Source of the DNA: Roseibium aestuarii
GTDB lineage: Bacteria > Pseudomonadota > Alphaproteobacteria > Rhizobiales > Stappiaceae
Direction: 5' to 3'
Length of the DNA stretch: 64,000 nt
NCBI RefSeq assembly: GCF_008477545.1
Contig: NZ_VORA01000002.1
Span: 310,001 to 374,000 of the forward strand
Within the stretch, counting starts at the first letter, position 1. Every line of letters starts with the position of its first letter. A model generated the notes under the pieces. It ran no database searches. It was not told where the DNA came from and worked only from the letters and a program-made list of their open reading frames with translations. The position numbers and the translations under genes are program-made. Of this stretch, positions 38,032-46,120 are shown in pieces.

Positions 38032-39660
38032 ATGGCCCGCCTCGCAACCTTCGGCGCTCTCAAGACCCATGCCCAAGCCCTCGGGAGCACCACGCTGCGC
38101 GCGCTTTTTGCCGCCGACGACAGCCGCTTCGACCGCTTCAGCGCCCGGGCCGATGATCTGCTGCTGGACTATTCCAAGACCCTTCTCGATGACACCGCCC
38201 TCGATCTGCTGCTGAAGCTGGCCGAAGAGGCCGGTGTGACCGCCCGCCGCGACGCCATGTTCGCCGGCGAGAAGATCAACAGCACCGAGGACCGCGCGGT
38301 GCTGCACACTGCCTTGCGCAACCGCTCCGGCGAACCGGTGATGGTTGATGGCGAAGACGTCATGCCCGACGTGCTCTCCGTCCTCGACGCCATGGCGGAT
38401 TTCGCGGACGGCATCCGCTCAGGCGACATTGCCGCCCATGACGGCCAGCCTTTCACCGATGTGGTGAACATCGGCATCGGCGGTTCCGATCTCGGACCTG
38501 CAATGGTGACCCTGGCCCTCAGCCCCTGGCACGACGGTCCGGCCCTGCACTATGTCTCCAACGTGGACGGCGCTCATATCGCCGATACCCTGGACGCGCT
38601 CGATCCGGCAACCACCCTGGTGATCGTGGCCTCCAAGACCTTCACCACCATCGAGACGATGACCAACGCCCTGACGGCCCGCAAGTGGATCGCGGACACC
38701 CTTGGCGAAGAGGCGGTCGGCGCGCATTTCGCGGCCGTTTCCACCGCCCTCGACAAGGTCGCGGCCTTCGGCATCGAGGAAGACCGGGTCTTCGGCTTCT
38801 GGGACTGGGTGGGTGGCCGCTATTCGGTCTGGTCCGCCATCGGCCTGCCGGTGATGATCGCCGTGGGGCCCGACGCCTTCGCCGAATTCCTCGAAGGTGC
38901 CCATGCCATGGACCGCCACTTCGCGGACACCCCGCTGAAGGACAATCTGCCCGTGCTCATGGCACTGGTTGGCGTCTGGAACCGCGACTGCATGGGCCAT
39001 TCCGCCCGCGCCGTCCTGCCCTATGACCAGCGCCTGTCCCGTCTGCCGGCCTATCTCCAGCAGCTCGACATGGAATCGAACGGCAAGCGGGTGCAGCTCG
39101 ACGGCACCCCCGTCGATGAAGACACCGGTCCTCTCGTCTGGGGGGAACCGGGCACCAACGGCCAGCACGCCTTCTACCAGCTGCTGCATCAGGGCACGAC
39201 GGTGATCCCTTGCGAGTTCATCGTCGCCGTCCGCGGACAGGAAGACGACCTCGCTCATCATCACGAGCTGCTGGTCTCCAACTGCCTCGCCCAGTCCGAA
39301 GCGCTCATGATGGGCCGGACGCTTGAAGAAGCCACCGCCCAGCTGGCCGCCCGCGGCCTGAGCGCCGACGAGGTTGCACGCCTGGCCCCCCACAAGGTCT
39401 TCCCCGGCAACCGTCCCTCGATCACCCTTGTGCATGACCAGCTGACGCCCTTCGCCCTCGGCCGCCTGATTGCCCTTTACGAGCACCGGGTCTTCGTCGA
39501 AGGCGTGATCTGGGGCATCAACTCCTTCGACCAGTGGGGCGTGGAACTGGGCAAGGAACTGGCGCTGGCGCTTCAGCCCATGATCCAGGGCAAGGTCTCG
39601 GCGGAATCCAAGGATTCCTCCACCCGCGGCCTGCTGAAGGCCCTGCGGCCGCAAGGCTGA
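38032..39660 (+). CDS. pgi: Glucose-6-phosphate isomerase
   Basis: A 542-residue enzyme interconverting glucose and fructose 6-phosphates. It has the family signatures [14 protein letters not shown], the [12 protein letters not shown] phosphate loop, [14 protein letters not shown], the catalytic MESNGKRV and the C-terminal [14 protein letters not shown]. The ATG at 38032 has CAGGAGAAAAGCAG before it. Length is normal. Fructose 6-phosphate from other sources can be routed by it to the zwf-edd-eda pathway encoded upstream. Confidence 0.97.
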   Translation: MARLATFGALKTHAQALGSTTLRALFAADDSRFDRFSARADDLLLDYSKTLLDDTALDLLLKLAEEAGVTARRDAMFAGEKINSTEDRAVLHTALRNRSGEPVMVDGEDVMPDVLSVLDAMADFADGIRSGDIAAHDGQPFTDVVNIGIGGSDLGPAMVTLALSPWHDGPALHYVSNVDGAHIADTLDALDPATTLVIVASKTFTTIETMTNALTARKWIADTLGEEAVGAHFAAVSTALDKVAAFGIEEDRVFGFWDWVGGRYSVWSAIGLPVMIAVGPDAFAEFLEGAHAMDRHFADTPLKDNLPVLMALVGVWNRDCMGHSARAVLPYDQRLSRLPAYLQQLDMESNGKRVQLDGTPVDEDTGPLVWGEPGTNGQHAFYQLLHQGTTVIPCEFIVAVRGQEDDLAHHHELLVSNCLAQSEALMMGRTLEEATAQLAARGLSADEVARLAPHKVFPGNRPSITLVHDQLTPFALGRLIALYEHRVFVEGVIWGINSFDQWGVELGKELALALQPMIQGKVSAESKDSSTRGLLKALRPQG

Positions 39661-39695
39661 CGCAAGCGCACCAACGCCGTCAGTCGACATGCGAG

Positions 39696-39724
39696 GGGGC
39701 TGCAGATGCGGCCCCTTTTCTTTT
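39696..39724 (+). terminator. Rho-independent terminator after pgi
   Basis: GGGGC-TGC pairs with GCG-GCCCC and is followed by TTTTCTTTT, 36 bases after the pgi stop. Confidence 0.8.
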
Positions 39725-39892
39725 CGAGGCAACCCTTTCCGGTCTGAAACGTTACCCCGACGAAGCATCGACCCCTCAGGGCCGCGAGGCGATCAATCCC
39801 CCGGATTTCGACCCGGAGGAGCACACGGTCACCGTTCCGCCTGATTTGTCGGTCTGTCTCAGATCCGTAAGAGAGGAAGGGAGTTTCCCACC

Positions 39893-40162
39893 ATGAAGAA
39901 GACCCTGTTCGTCGGCGCTGCCGCCATGATGCTCGCTGCCTGCCAGTCCGGCAGCCAGGGAGACCGTGCCCTTGTCGGTGCCGGCCTGGGCGGTGCAACC
40001 GGTGCAGTCGTCGGTGCGGCGGCTACCGGAACGGCGGGCGGCGCTCTTGTCGGCGGCGCGATCGGCGCAGCCGGTGGTGCGATCGTCGGTTCCGCAACGA
40101 CCCCGCAGAACTGTGTCGCCTATGACAGCGCAGGCAACCCGTATCGCGTGGCCTGCCCGTAA
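39893..40162 (+). CDS. Glycine-zipper lipoprotein, copy 1 of 3
   Basis: An 89-residue protein. The N-terminus MKKTLFVGAAAMMLAACQSG has a lipobox (LAAC), so the mature Cys is lipid-anchored. Residues 25-70 are a glycine zipper (VGAGLGGATGAVVGAA...GAAGGAIVGSA) likely to form a membrane-inserting helical hairpin. The C-terminus NCVAYDSAGNPYRVACP is shared by all three copies. It is the first of three tandem paralogues (next at 40234 and 40576). An outer-membrane envelope role is inferred; function unknown. Confidence 0.88.
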   Translation: MKKTLFVGAAAMMLAACQSGSQGDRALVGAGLGGATGAVVGAAATGTAGGALVGGAIGAAGGAIVGSATTPQNCVAYDSAGNPYRVACP

Positions 40163-40233
40163 GCGATTGCAAATGTGCCGATTGCGACCCATTATGGATG
40201 GAAATTCCCCAAGGGTATCGGAGTGATCCTGAA

Positions 40234-40503
40234 ATGAAGAAACTACTCGTGATCGGCGCCACGGCCATGCTGCTGGCAGGGTGCCAGTCTGACAGCCAGG
40301 GCGACCGCGCTCTGGTCGGTGCAGGCCTGGGTGCCGCAACCGGTGCCGTGGTCGGCGCCGCAGCCGGCAACGGCGCAGGTCCGGCCCTTGCGGGTGCGGC
40401 CATCGGCGCGGCAGGCGGAGCCATCATCGGGTCCGCAACCGCACCGAAGAACTGCGTCGCCTATGACCAGTACGGCCGCCCCTACCGGGTCGTCTGCCCC
40501 TAA
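40234..40503 (+). CDS. Glycine-zipper lipoprotein, copy 2 of 3
   Basis: An 89-residue near-duplicate of the gene at 39893. The lipobox is LAGC at residue 17; SDSQGDRALVGAGLGAATGAVVG and the ending NCVAYDQYGRPYRVVCP are nearly identical to copy 1. The start was set at the ATG 40234, which gives a normal signal peptide; the frame is open about 36 bases upstream. Gene duplication is the simplest source. Confidence 0.88.
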   Translation: MKKLLVIGATAMLLAGCQSDSQGDRALVGAGLGAATGAVVGAAAGNGAGPALAGAAIGAAGGAIIGSATAPKNCVAYDQYGRPYRVVCP

Positions 40504-40575
40504 TATTCACAATCCCGACAAGGGGCGTGAACGGTTGTAGACTCAGGTGATTCGTTCTTTGCTGAAGGCAAGACC

Positions 40576-40863
40576 ATGAAGACCCTGATCACCGCGACCA
40601 TTCTCGCCCCTTGTCTCGTTTTCGGCCTCACCGGCTGCGTGTCCAACACGGACAGCCAGCGTGACCGCATGCTGATCGGCGCCGGAATGGGCGCCGCCAC
40701 GGGTGCGGTCATCGGCGGCGTGGCGGGCTCGACCGCCGGCGCAGCCGTCGCAGGCGCAGCCCTTGGCGCGCTCGGCGGCGGGATCATCGGCGTCGTCACG
40801 ACCCCGCGCAACTGCATTGCCCGCGATCAGGATGGCACGCCCTACAAGGTCCGCTGCCCGTAA
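40576..40863 (+). CDS. Glycine-zipper lipoprotein, copy 3 of 3 (diverged)
   Basis: A 95-residue diverged third copy. The signal is longer (MKTLITATILAPCLVFGLTGC, lipobox LTGC). The zipper region reads GAGMGAATGAVIGGVAGSTAG, and the tail NCIARDQDGTPYKVRCP keeps the same spacing. It is more basic at the end than its neighbours. It may share transcription with the two upstream copies; the gaps are about 70 bases. Confidence 0.85.
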   Translation: MKTLITATILAPCLVFGLTGCVSNTDSQRDRMLIGAGMGAATGAVIGGVAGSTAGAAVAGAALGALGGGIIGVVTTPRNCIARDQDGTPYKVRCP

Positions 40864-40972
40864 TCCGCAGGACGGCAGGCCCAGCCCCGCGCAGGTCTTC
40901 GCGAAACCCGGTCGACGTTCCCCGGGTCAGAGGCTATAGTCCGCACGTTTTGAGCCACCACCGGAGCACCAG

Positions 40973-41845
40973 GTGACCTTTCAGATTTCGCGTCTCCTCG
41001 AGACGTCCTACAGGCTCGGCGAATGTCCCACCTGGGACGAGCGCACCAACCGCCTGCTGTGGACCGACATCCAGGGCCGCACCATCCAGTCCATGGACTG
41101 GACCACCCGCCAGATCGATACCTACAGTTTCGACAATGAGGTCGGCTCCTTCGGCCTGACTGACGACGGCCGTCTGGTCGTGGCCGTCTGGGACCGGATC
41201 ATTCTCTTCGATCCGGCCACCGGCTCCCAGTCCGTGCTCGCCGAGATCGAGACCGATCTGCCCCAGACCCGCCTGAACGACGGCAAGGTTGGCCCCGACG
41301 GCGCCTTCTGGGTCGGCACCATGGACACCTCCAGCCCGCGCGAACCGATTGCCAGCCTCTACCGGGTCGATGGCCGCGGCGACGTGGCCCATATCCGTGA
41401 GGATCTGCGGGTCTCCAACGGCCTTGCCTGGTCGCCGGACGGCACCTGGATGTATCACGCCGATTCCGGCCCGGGCTGGGTGGAGGCCTATTCCTTCGAC
41501 CCCGCGACCGGCGGCCTCGGCTCCAAGATGCTCTATGTCCAGCAAACCGACGAGACCGGCCGCCCGGACGGCGCCACTGTCGACAGCGACGGCAACTACT
41601 GGAGCGCTGGCGTCTCTGCCGGCGTGCTGAACTGCTTCGGCCCCGATGGCGAGCTTCTCCATGCGATCCGCCTGCCGGTTCCCAAGCCCACCATGCCCTG
41701 CTTCTGCGGCCCCGAGCTGGATCAGCTCGTGGTGACCAGTCTGAAGCCCGGCGGCGAGGAACCGGGCAGCCTCTCCGGCTCGCTCTTCCTGGTGGAAGGC
41801 CACGGCCGCAAAGGCCTGCCGACCCACCGCTTCAAGGTGGCCTGA
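40973..41845 (+). CDS. SMP-30/gluconolactonase/LRE-family protein
   Basis: A 290-residue six-bladed beta-propeller. Family residues are visible: ECPTWDERTNRLLWTDIQGRTI with the metal Glu in the first blade, RLNDGKVGPDGAFWVGTM, SNGLAWSPDG and DSGPG, with RPDGATVDSDGNYWSAG in the last blades. Such enzymes hydrolyse sugar lactones with a divalent metal. With no pgl seen, it could supply lactonase activity near zwf/pgi, but this is inference. The start is a GTG at 40973 with GGAG 9 bases upstream. Confidence 0.87.
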   Translation: MTFQISRLLETSYRLGECPTWDERTNRLLWTDIQGRTIQSMDWTTRQIDTYSFDNEVGSFGLTDDGRLVVAVWDRIILFDPATGSQSVLAEIETDLPQTRLNDGKVGPDGAFWVGTMDTSSPREPIASLYRVDGRGDVAHIREDLRVSNGLAWSPDGTWMYHADSGPGWVEAYSFDPATGGLGSKMLYVQQTDETGRPDGATVDSDGNYWSAGVSAGVLNCFGPDGELLHAIRLPVPKPTMPCFCGPELDQLVVTSLKPGGEEPGSLSGSLFLVEGHGRKGLPTHRFKVA

Positions 41846-41865
41846 TCCCCTGTCCAGTCACGAAA

Positions 41866-41895
41866 AAGGCGCCGGAAACCCCGGCGCCTTTTTTC
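41866..41895 (+). terminator. Rho-independent terminator after the SMP-30 gene
   Basis: AAGGCGCCGG and CCGGCGCCTT around a 5-base loop, followed by TTTTT, 20 bases past the stop. Confidence 0.92.
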
Positions 41896-41964
41896 ATATC
41901 CCTTGCATTGCCCTCAGCCGCCCCGAGTATTTTCGGGCACGCCGTCAGCGAGAGCCTTGAGAGC

Positions 41965-42744
41965 TCAGTCGTAATCCGTGTCCGTGTTCAGCACGTGGCG
42001 CGCCTCTTCCGGGACCCATTCCCCCCAGCGCGGCTGCAGCTGGTGATCGACGGAGACCCGGTCGTCGAAGACGAAGCATTCGCCCTTCCACAGGCTCTCG
42101 TCTTCCGGCACCTTTTCCAGATAGTTCAGGATGCCGCCTTCCAGGTGGTAGACCTCCTCGAACCCTTCCTTGAGCATGAGGCCCGTGGCCTTCTCGCAGC
42201 GGATGCCACCGGTGCAGAACATGGCGACCTTCGGCTTCTTCTGCAGCGCCTCCGCCTTGCGCACCCATTCGGGGAACTCGCGGAAGGCCTGGGTTTCCGG
42301 GTTCAACGCCCGCTCGAAGGTGCCGAAGGCGAATTCATAGTCGTTGCGGGTGTCGATCACCACCACGTTCGGATCGGAAATGAGCGCATTCCAGTCCTCC
42401 GGCTTCACATAGGTGCCAACGATCTCGTTCGGGTCGATCCCGTCCACCGCCAGACGCACGATCTCCTGCTTGAGACGCACCTTCATGCGCTTGAAGACCG
42501 GCCGGTCCGCCCAGGCTTCCTTGTGCTCGAGGCCTGCCAGCCGCGGGTCGGCTTCCAGATGCGCAAGCACTTCCCGCAGCCCCTCTTCCGGACCGCAGAT
42601 CGTGCCGTTGATGCCCTCGCGCGCCAGCAGCAGGCTGCCGCGCACGTCCCGCGCCTCGCAGAAGGCCTTCAGCGGATCCCGCATGGCTTCGAAATCTTCG
42701 AGGGTGGCGAACTTGTAGAGAGCGGCAATCAGGGTCTTTGTCAT
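41965..42744 (-). CDS. trhO: tRNA uridine(34) hydroxylase, rhodanese-like (TrhO family)
   Basis: A 259-residue protein. The N-terminal acylphosphatase-like domain contains [16 protein letters not shown]; the rhodanese domain has the active-site loop [11 protein letters not shown] with the catalytic Cys. TrhO oxidises wobble uridine to 5-hydroxyuridine in a subset of tRNAs. The ATG at 42744 gives the normal family length; upstream in-frame codons to 42906 are not supported. Neighbours are unrelated; the R-body locus begins about 210 bases upstream of its start. Confidence 0.9.
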   Translation of the reverse strand: MTKTLIAALYKFATLEDFEAMRDPLKAFCEARDVRGSLLLAREGINGTICGPEEGLREVLAHLEADPRLAGLEHKEAWADRPVFKRMKVRLKQEIVRLAVDGIDPNEIVGTYVKPEDWNALISDPNVVVIDTRNDYEFAFGTFERALNPETQAFREFPEWVRKAEALQKKPKVAMFCTGGIRCEKATGLMLKEGFEEVYHLEGGILNYLEKVPEDESLWKGECFVFDDRVSVDHQLQPRWGEWVPEEARHVLNTDTDYD

Positions 42745-42920
42745 GGGTCCGGTCAGGGATCTGTTCAGGCGTCGCGGGCAGCACCCGGCGCGCAGGAAAA
42801 CGGGAAGATGGCGGGCGCACGCGGCCGTGCACCCCCTTTGCGCCCGCTTATACTGCCCGAGACCCGCCCACGGAAGCCCGCAAATCTTCGCAAGGCCTTT
42901 CCGCAAGCCCGTCGGTCGCG

Positions 42921-42940
42921 CGAGGGGGCACGCCCCCTCG
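42921..42940. terminator. GC-rich hairpin after the last Reb-like gene
   Basis: CGAGGGGG pairs with CCCCCTCG around CACG, 15 bases past the stop of the Reb-like gene at 42955. No T tract, so it may be a processing or stability hairpin. Confidence 0.5.
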
Positions 42941-42954
42941 TCCCGGAACGGACC

Positions 42955-43317
42955 CTACCCCAGCGAGTTCAGGAGCTTCACCAGATCGGCAAGATCCGCC
43001 CTGGCCGTCTCGATGGTCCCCGAGCCGCCGACCTTTCCCGCGCCATAAAGCCGCATGATGCCGCCCAGCACCGCCAGATCCGCGCTGGCATTGGCGATCC
43101 TCGCCCGCTGGGTCGCGTTGGCCATGTTGATCGCCTGGGACTGGGCCGCCGCCGCATAGAGCCCGGCCAGTGCCATGGCAGGTGATAACCCGAGCACATT
43201 CAGATCCAGCGCGTCGGTGCTGGTCGTTGCCGCCGCCGGAGTTGGGGTCGACGATTGACCGGACGGCGCCCCGCCGGCCGGAGCGGCAGCCCCCGCAAGG
43301 GTGGAAGACATGGGCAT
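42955..43317 (-). CDS. RebB-like R-body protein (diverged)
   Basis: A 120-residue protein. Residues 1-38 are a low-complexity Ala/Pro/Thr/Ser leader. The rest reads LNVLGLSPAMALAGLYAAAAQSQAINMANATQRARIANASADLAVLGGIMRLYG, which keeps the Reb-family pattern V.G.SPAMA...LY.A.A....I...NAT. It therefore looks like a paralogue of the RebB at 43737-44063. It lacks the N-terminal VTDAVTQ block. AGGAGGGTCTC precedes the ATG. It may be a minor or regulatory R-body subunit; only the sequence pattern supports this. Confidence 0.7.
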   Translation of the reverse strand: MPMSSTLAGAAAPAGGAPSGQSSTPTPAAATTSTDALDLNVLGLSPAMALAGLYAAAAQSQAINMANATQRARIANASADLAVLGGIMRLYGAGKVGGSGTIETARADLADLVKLLNSLG

Positions 43318-43672
43318 GAGACCCTCCTTTTTCCGCCGTCCCGCGCTGCGGGCACGGCAAGACCTGGGAAAGCCTGCCTGTCAAAGGGATGGAAACGCTG
43401 ACTGCGCTTCTCGTGCTTGTCTGGGATCAGGATCGACCCTCGAGGCTTAACGAAACCTTGCCCGGGGAAGCGAAAAGCAGCGGAGGGAGGACCGGAACGC
43501 GAAGCCATAGGGATCTCTTCCCTGAAAGGGCGGGAAGGAGGTGGCTCAGCCATCATGAGGGAGGAAAATGAGAGAACCGGGGGAAAATAATCCGCCGGGA
43601 TCTGCGCCCGGCGCATGGCAACTCCGCCAGTCCGGCATCGAACGGGCGGAGGCCGGAGGCTCTGGGTGTCCG

Positions 43673-43734
43673 GGGCGCTCCCGGGGATCTGGGAGCGCCC
43701 GGCACGCCGGGTATCTCGCGCCGGGGGCGCGAGA
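43673..43734. repeat. Two strong hairpins downstream of rebB
   Basis: The region holds a 10-bp stem (43673-43682 with 43691-43700) and a 9-bp stem TCTCGCGCC/GGCGCGAGA (43714-43734) that begins 3 bases past the rebB stop. Neither has a T tract. They may act as terminators or protect the rebB message. The rest of the gene-free stretch 43318-43672 holds no gene. Confidence 0.6.
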
Positions 43735-43736
43735 GG

Positions 43737-44063
43737 TCAGCGACCGCCCTGGAAGGCGTTGAGCACCGTGAGCAGGCCGGTCAGGTTGTCGGCCACGCCG
43801 GTCTGCGCCACCTTTTCGCTCGCACCGGCAACCGCGGTGGTGTCGAGGCTGTAGATCTGCATCACGCCCATGTTGGTCGCAGCCTGAGCCAGGGTGTTCT
43901 GCTGCTGGGCAGCGGAGACAGCATTCTCGAACAGGATGCCCGTGGAATGAGCCATGGCCTGATAGAGGGTGCTGATGGCCATGGCCGGGGCTTCGCCCAC
44001 GACCTTGACGTTGGACTGGGTGACGGCGTCGGTGACCATCGGATTCACAAGGGTTTCAGCCAT
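43737..44063 (-). CDS. rebB: R-body protein RebB
   Basis: A 108-residue protein that is the clearest Reb homologue in the window. The sequence VTDAVTQSNVKVVGEAPAM and the following AISTLYQAMAHSTGILFENAVSAAQQQ match the conserved RebB core. R-body proteins assemble into coiled ribbons that extend at low pH or on another trigger. The ATG at 44063 has GGAGAG 7 bases upstream; a longer frame to 44120 lacks family content. A terminator at 44211 separates it from the genes upstream, so it probably has its own promoter in the 150 bases before it. Confidence 0.93.
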   Translation of the reverse strand: MAETLVNPMVTDAVTQSNVKVVGEAPAMAISTLYQAMAHSTGILFENAVSAAQQQNTLAQAATNMGVMQIYSLDTTAVAGASEKVAQTGVADNLTGLLTVLNAFQGGR

Positions 44064-44210
44064 AGTAACGCTCTCCTGGAAAGATTGGCCGGGACACTGC
44101 ACCGGCAGGGAACATCTCAAGGACGCAACCGCCCTGCCCGCTGTGACGGAAAATCCGACGCCTCCTCCCGAAATCTTTGTCGCAAGCGCCTGCGGGAGCA
44201 GCGACGCAGA

Positions 44211-44242
44211 AAAACCGGCCGCGCAACGCGCAGACCGGTTTT
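44211..44242. terminator. Terminator separating the R-body operon from rebB
   Basis: AAAACCGG pairs with CCGGTTTT, with GCGC/GCGC inside the loop. On the minus strand it ends in a T tract (GGTTTTT), 74 bases past the stop of the gene at 44316. Confidence 0.8.
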
Positions 44243-44315
44243 CCTGAGGCGCTCACGGGCCTCGGCCGGGCGTCCCGGCGCAGAAAACGCACCAAGGCAG
44301 GAACGCAGGAAGGCC

Positions 44316-45194
44316 TCACCCCTTGCGGCTGGCCGATCCTCCGCCGCGCGACGGGCCGCCACCCGGCGACTGCCCCTTCTGCAGCTGTTCGATCACCTGG
44401 CGCATGTCCTTCGTCTTCTCCTCGACCGCCGCACTCACCATCGCCTGCAGCCGTTGCGTCAGCTCGCCCACCTGGTGCTGGGCCTTCTGCTCCGCCGCCT
44501 TCAGCAGCCCGAGCGCCCCGGTCATGGTCTGGTCCTGCCCGAGGGGCGATGTTGGAGCTGCTGCCCCCACCGGCCCCAGTCGGGACAAGACGCCGACCAG
44601 ATCTGCCTTGCCCTGACGCAGCATGTCCGCCAGATCCTGCGGATTGTCGAGCAACGCCTGAACGGCCCCCTGCTGGGCCTCCATGGCCTGCGCCATCTGC
44701 TCGGTCGTGTCGCGAAAGCTCTCCAGAAGCGAGGTGATCTTGGCCGCGGCTTGCGTGGCCGCGTCATCCGCCTGATCCTTGTGCTTCTGGATTTCGCCTC
44801 CGACCTCCAGCAGCAGGGGAAGCCTCCCCGCAACGGCCTGATAGTCCTCCCGAAGGCGACTTGTCAGGGTGACGGCCGAGACCAGATCCTGCACCCGGCT
44901 GCGCGCATTGCCCGCCGCTGGCTTTCCAGACTTGCCCGGCCCCTGAGGCGCCACCACGGGAGCGTCCTGTGCCGGCGCCGCTGCACCACCGGCCCAAACG
45001 GCCTGCGACGGCACCTGACCGGAGGCGCCCCAGCCACCGACGCGCGGGTCAGCGCTCACCGCGCCCCTCCCGGCATCCGCAACGCCCGCTGCGACAGGTG
45101 CAGCGTTCGCCGCGCCCGCCGCCCCGTTCCCCGCCACCCCGTTCGCCGCGTCCGGATTCGCCGGCCTCTCGCCCATTCTCGCAACCCACGTCAT
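44316..45194 (-). CDS. R-body locus protein, coiled-coil, function unknown
   Basis: A 292-residue protein that matches no family I recognise. Residues 1-100 are Ala/Gly/Pro-rich and low-complexity. Residues 100-260 are helical and heptad-like, with repeated EQMAQAMEAQQGAVQALLDNPQDLADMLRQGK and KAAEQKAQHQVGELTQRLQAMV stretches, suggesting coiled coils. The tail is Gly/Ser/Arg-rich. There is no signal peptide. The ATG at 45194 has AGGGAG 8 bases upstream. The first 146 bases overlap, out of frame, the end of the upstream gene. Position suggests an R-body assembly, scaffold or regulatory factor; it resembles phasins only in composition. Confidence 0.75.
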   Translation of the reverse strand: MTWVARMGERPANPDAANGVAGNGAAGAANAAPVAAGVADAGRGAVSADPRVGGWGASGQVPSQAVWAGGAAAPAQDAPVVAPQGPGKSGKPAAGNARSRVQDLVSAVTLTSRLREDYQAVAGRLPLLLEVGGEIQKHKDQADDAATQAAAKITSLLESFRDTTEQMAQAMEAQQGAVQALLDNPQDLADMLRQGKADLVGVLSRLGPVGAAAPTSPLGQDQTMTGALGLLKAAEQKAQHQVGELTQRLQAMVSAAVEEKTKDMRQVIEQLQKGQSPGGGPSRGGGSASRKG

Positions 45195-45915
45195 CGGACA
45201 TCTCCCTAATTTCAACGTTGATCGCCTCGACGAAGACCTCCGGTCCCCCCTTTCGGTCCCCCGGATCACGACGCTCCGGTATCGGCGCCTGATACGCGGG
45301 GCGAACGGGTGCCTGCTCGCGCGGATCCGCCCGGCTTGACCGGGGGGACGGCGCTTCCGGGGTTGCCGTCCAGCGGGGAGCCTCGGGCGAGGACATTGGG
45401 GCCGGCGCCACCGGAGGCGGCGTCATCGGGGGTGGGGCCATTCCCGGTCCCGCCGCAGGCGGCCAGGGTATGCCGACGCCCGGCACCTGGGGTCCGCCCC
45501 CATGGGATCCGCCCCCGTGGGATCCGCCGCAGCAGGGACAGCAGTCACCAAAGCCGTGGAAGCCCCCACCGCAGCCGCAGGGCGACGACGCCGGCGGCAT
45601 GGGAGGCGGCGCGGAAAGCTCTGCCATCCCCGCCCCGCGCCCGCTGTCGCGCGGTCCACCACGCGCCCCCGGGGCGGATCCGGCCGACGCCCTCAGCGCC
45701 GCCCCGTGATCGAGCCGCTGCTTCAGGGTCGCCGCCGTCCGCTCCGCCTGGGACAGGGTGCCCCAGGTCCAGGCCAGATAGGAGAGGACCTTCGGATAAA
45801 GGCAAAAGAGGCTCACGTCGTCGGTCCGATGCGGCCGATCCGTAAGAGCCTCCTGCCAGTCCCCCAGATAGCCGAGGAGGGTCTCCTCCAGCTCCTTGTT
45901 CACCTGTTCCATCAT
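45049..45915 (-). CDS. R-body locus protein, Cys/Gly/Pro-rich, function unknown
   Basis: A 288-residue protein with an unusual composition. Residues 1-80 are helical (EQVNKELEETLLGYLGDWQEAL). A Cys-rich patch follows: CGCGGG (113-118) and CCPCC (125-129), next to GGSHGGGSHGGG. Then comes a Pro-rich span (about 140-190) and a basic Gly/Arg tail ending RCTCRSGRCGCREG. Cys and His clusters suggest metal binding or disulphide cross-linking. The gene starts with two adjacent ATGs at 45915 and 45912; the first overlaps the stop of the small gene at 46109 (ATGA). The 3' end overlaps the next gene by 146 bases. Confidence 0.72.
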   Translation of the reverse strand: MMEQVNKELEETLLGYLGDWQEALTDRPHRTDDVSLFCLYPKVLSYLAWTWGTLSQAERTAATLKQRLDHGAALRASAGSAPGARGGPRDSGRGAGMAELSAPPPMPPASSPCGCGGGFHGFGDCCPCCGGSHGGGSHGGGPQVPGVGIPWPPAAGPGMAPPPMTPPPVAPAPMSSPEAPRWTATPEAPSPRSSRADPREQAPVRPAYQAPIPERRDPGDRKGGPEVFVEAINVEIREMSDDVGCENGREAGESGRGERGGGERGGGRGERCTCRSGRCGCREGRGER

Positions 45916-46109
45916 GCGCTCCTGTCCGGCGGGGACTGGTCCTCGTCATCCCCGGATATGGTGCCTGTGCGCGCCGGCCGGGTCTCTCCCAGAACCCGGC
46001 GCAGCATGCGGAAGATCCGCAATCTCTGTGTGACGGTGAGGGCCTCGACGGCCTCCGCGAGGGGAACGTCACGGTCCGCCGGAACGCCCGGAGATCTGTC
46101 CCTGGTCAT
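45912..46109 (-). CDS. Small R-body locus protein, 65 residues, unknown
   Basis: A 65-residue protein MTRDRSPGVPADRDVPLAEA that ends DQSPPDRSA. The middle is helical and Arg/Leu-rich (EALTVTQRLRIFRMLRRVLG). It lies 11 bases after the stop of the Reb-like gene, has a G-rich ribosome site, and its stop overlaps the next start (ATGA), so it is very likely translated as part of the operon. Function unknown. Confidence 0.7.
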   Translation of the reverse strand: MTRDRSPGVPADRDVPLAEAVEALTVTQRLRIFRMLRRVLGETRPARTGTISGDDEDQSPPDRSA

Positions 46110-46120
46110 GGCCCTGCCCC

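Noticed and set aside
44316-45194. Phasin or other polyhydroxyalkanoate granule protein
   Set aside because: The Ala-rich coiled-coil composition is phasin-like, but there is no phasin motif and no PHA gene in the window; the reb context is more telling.
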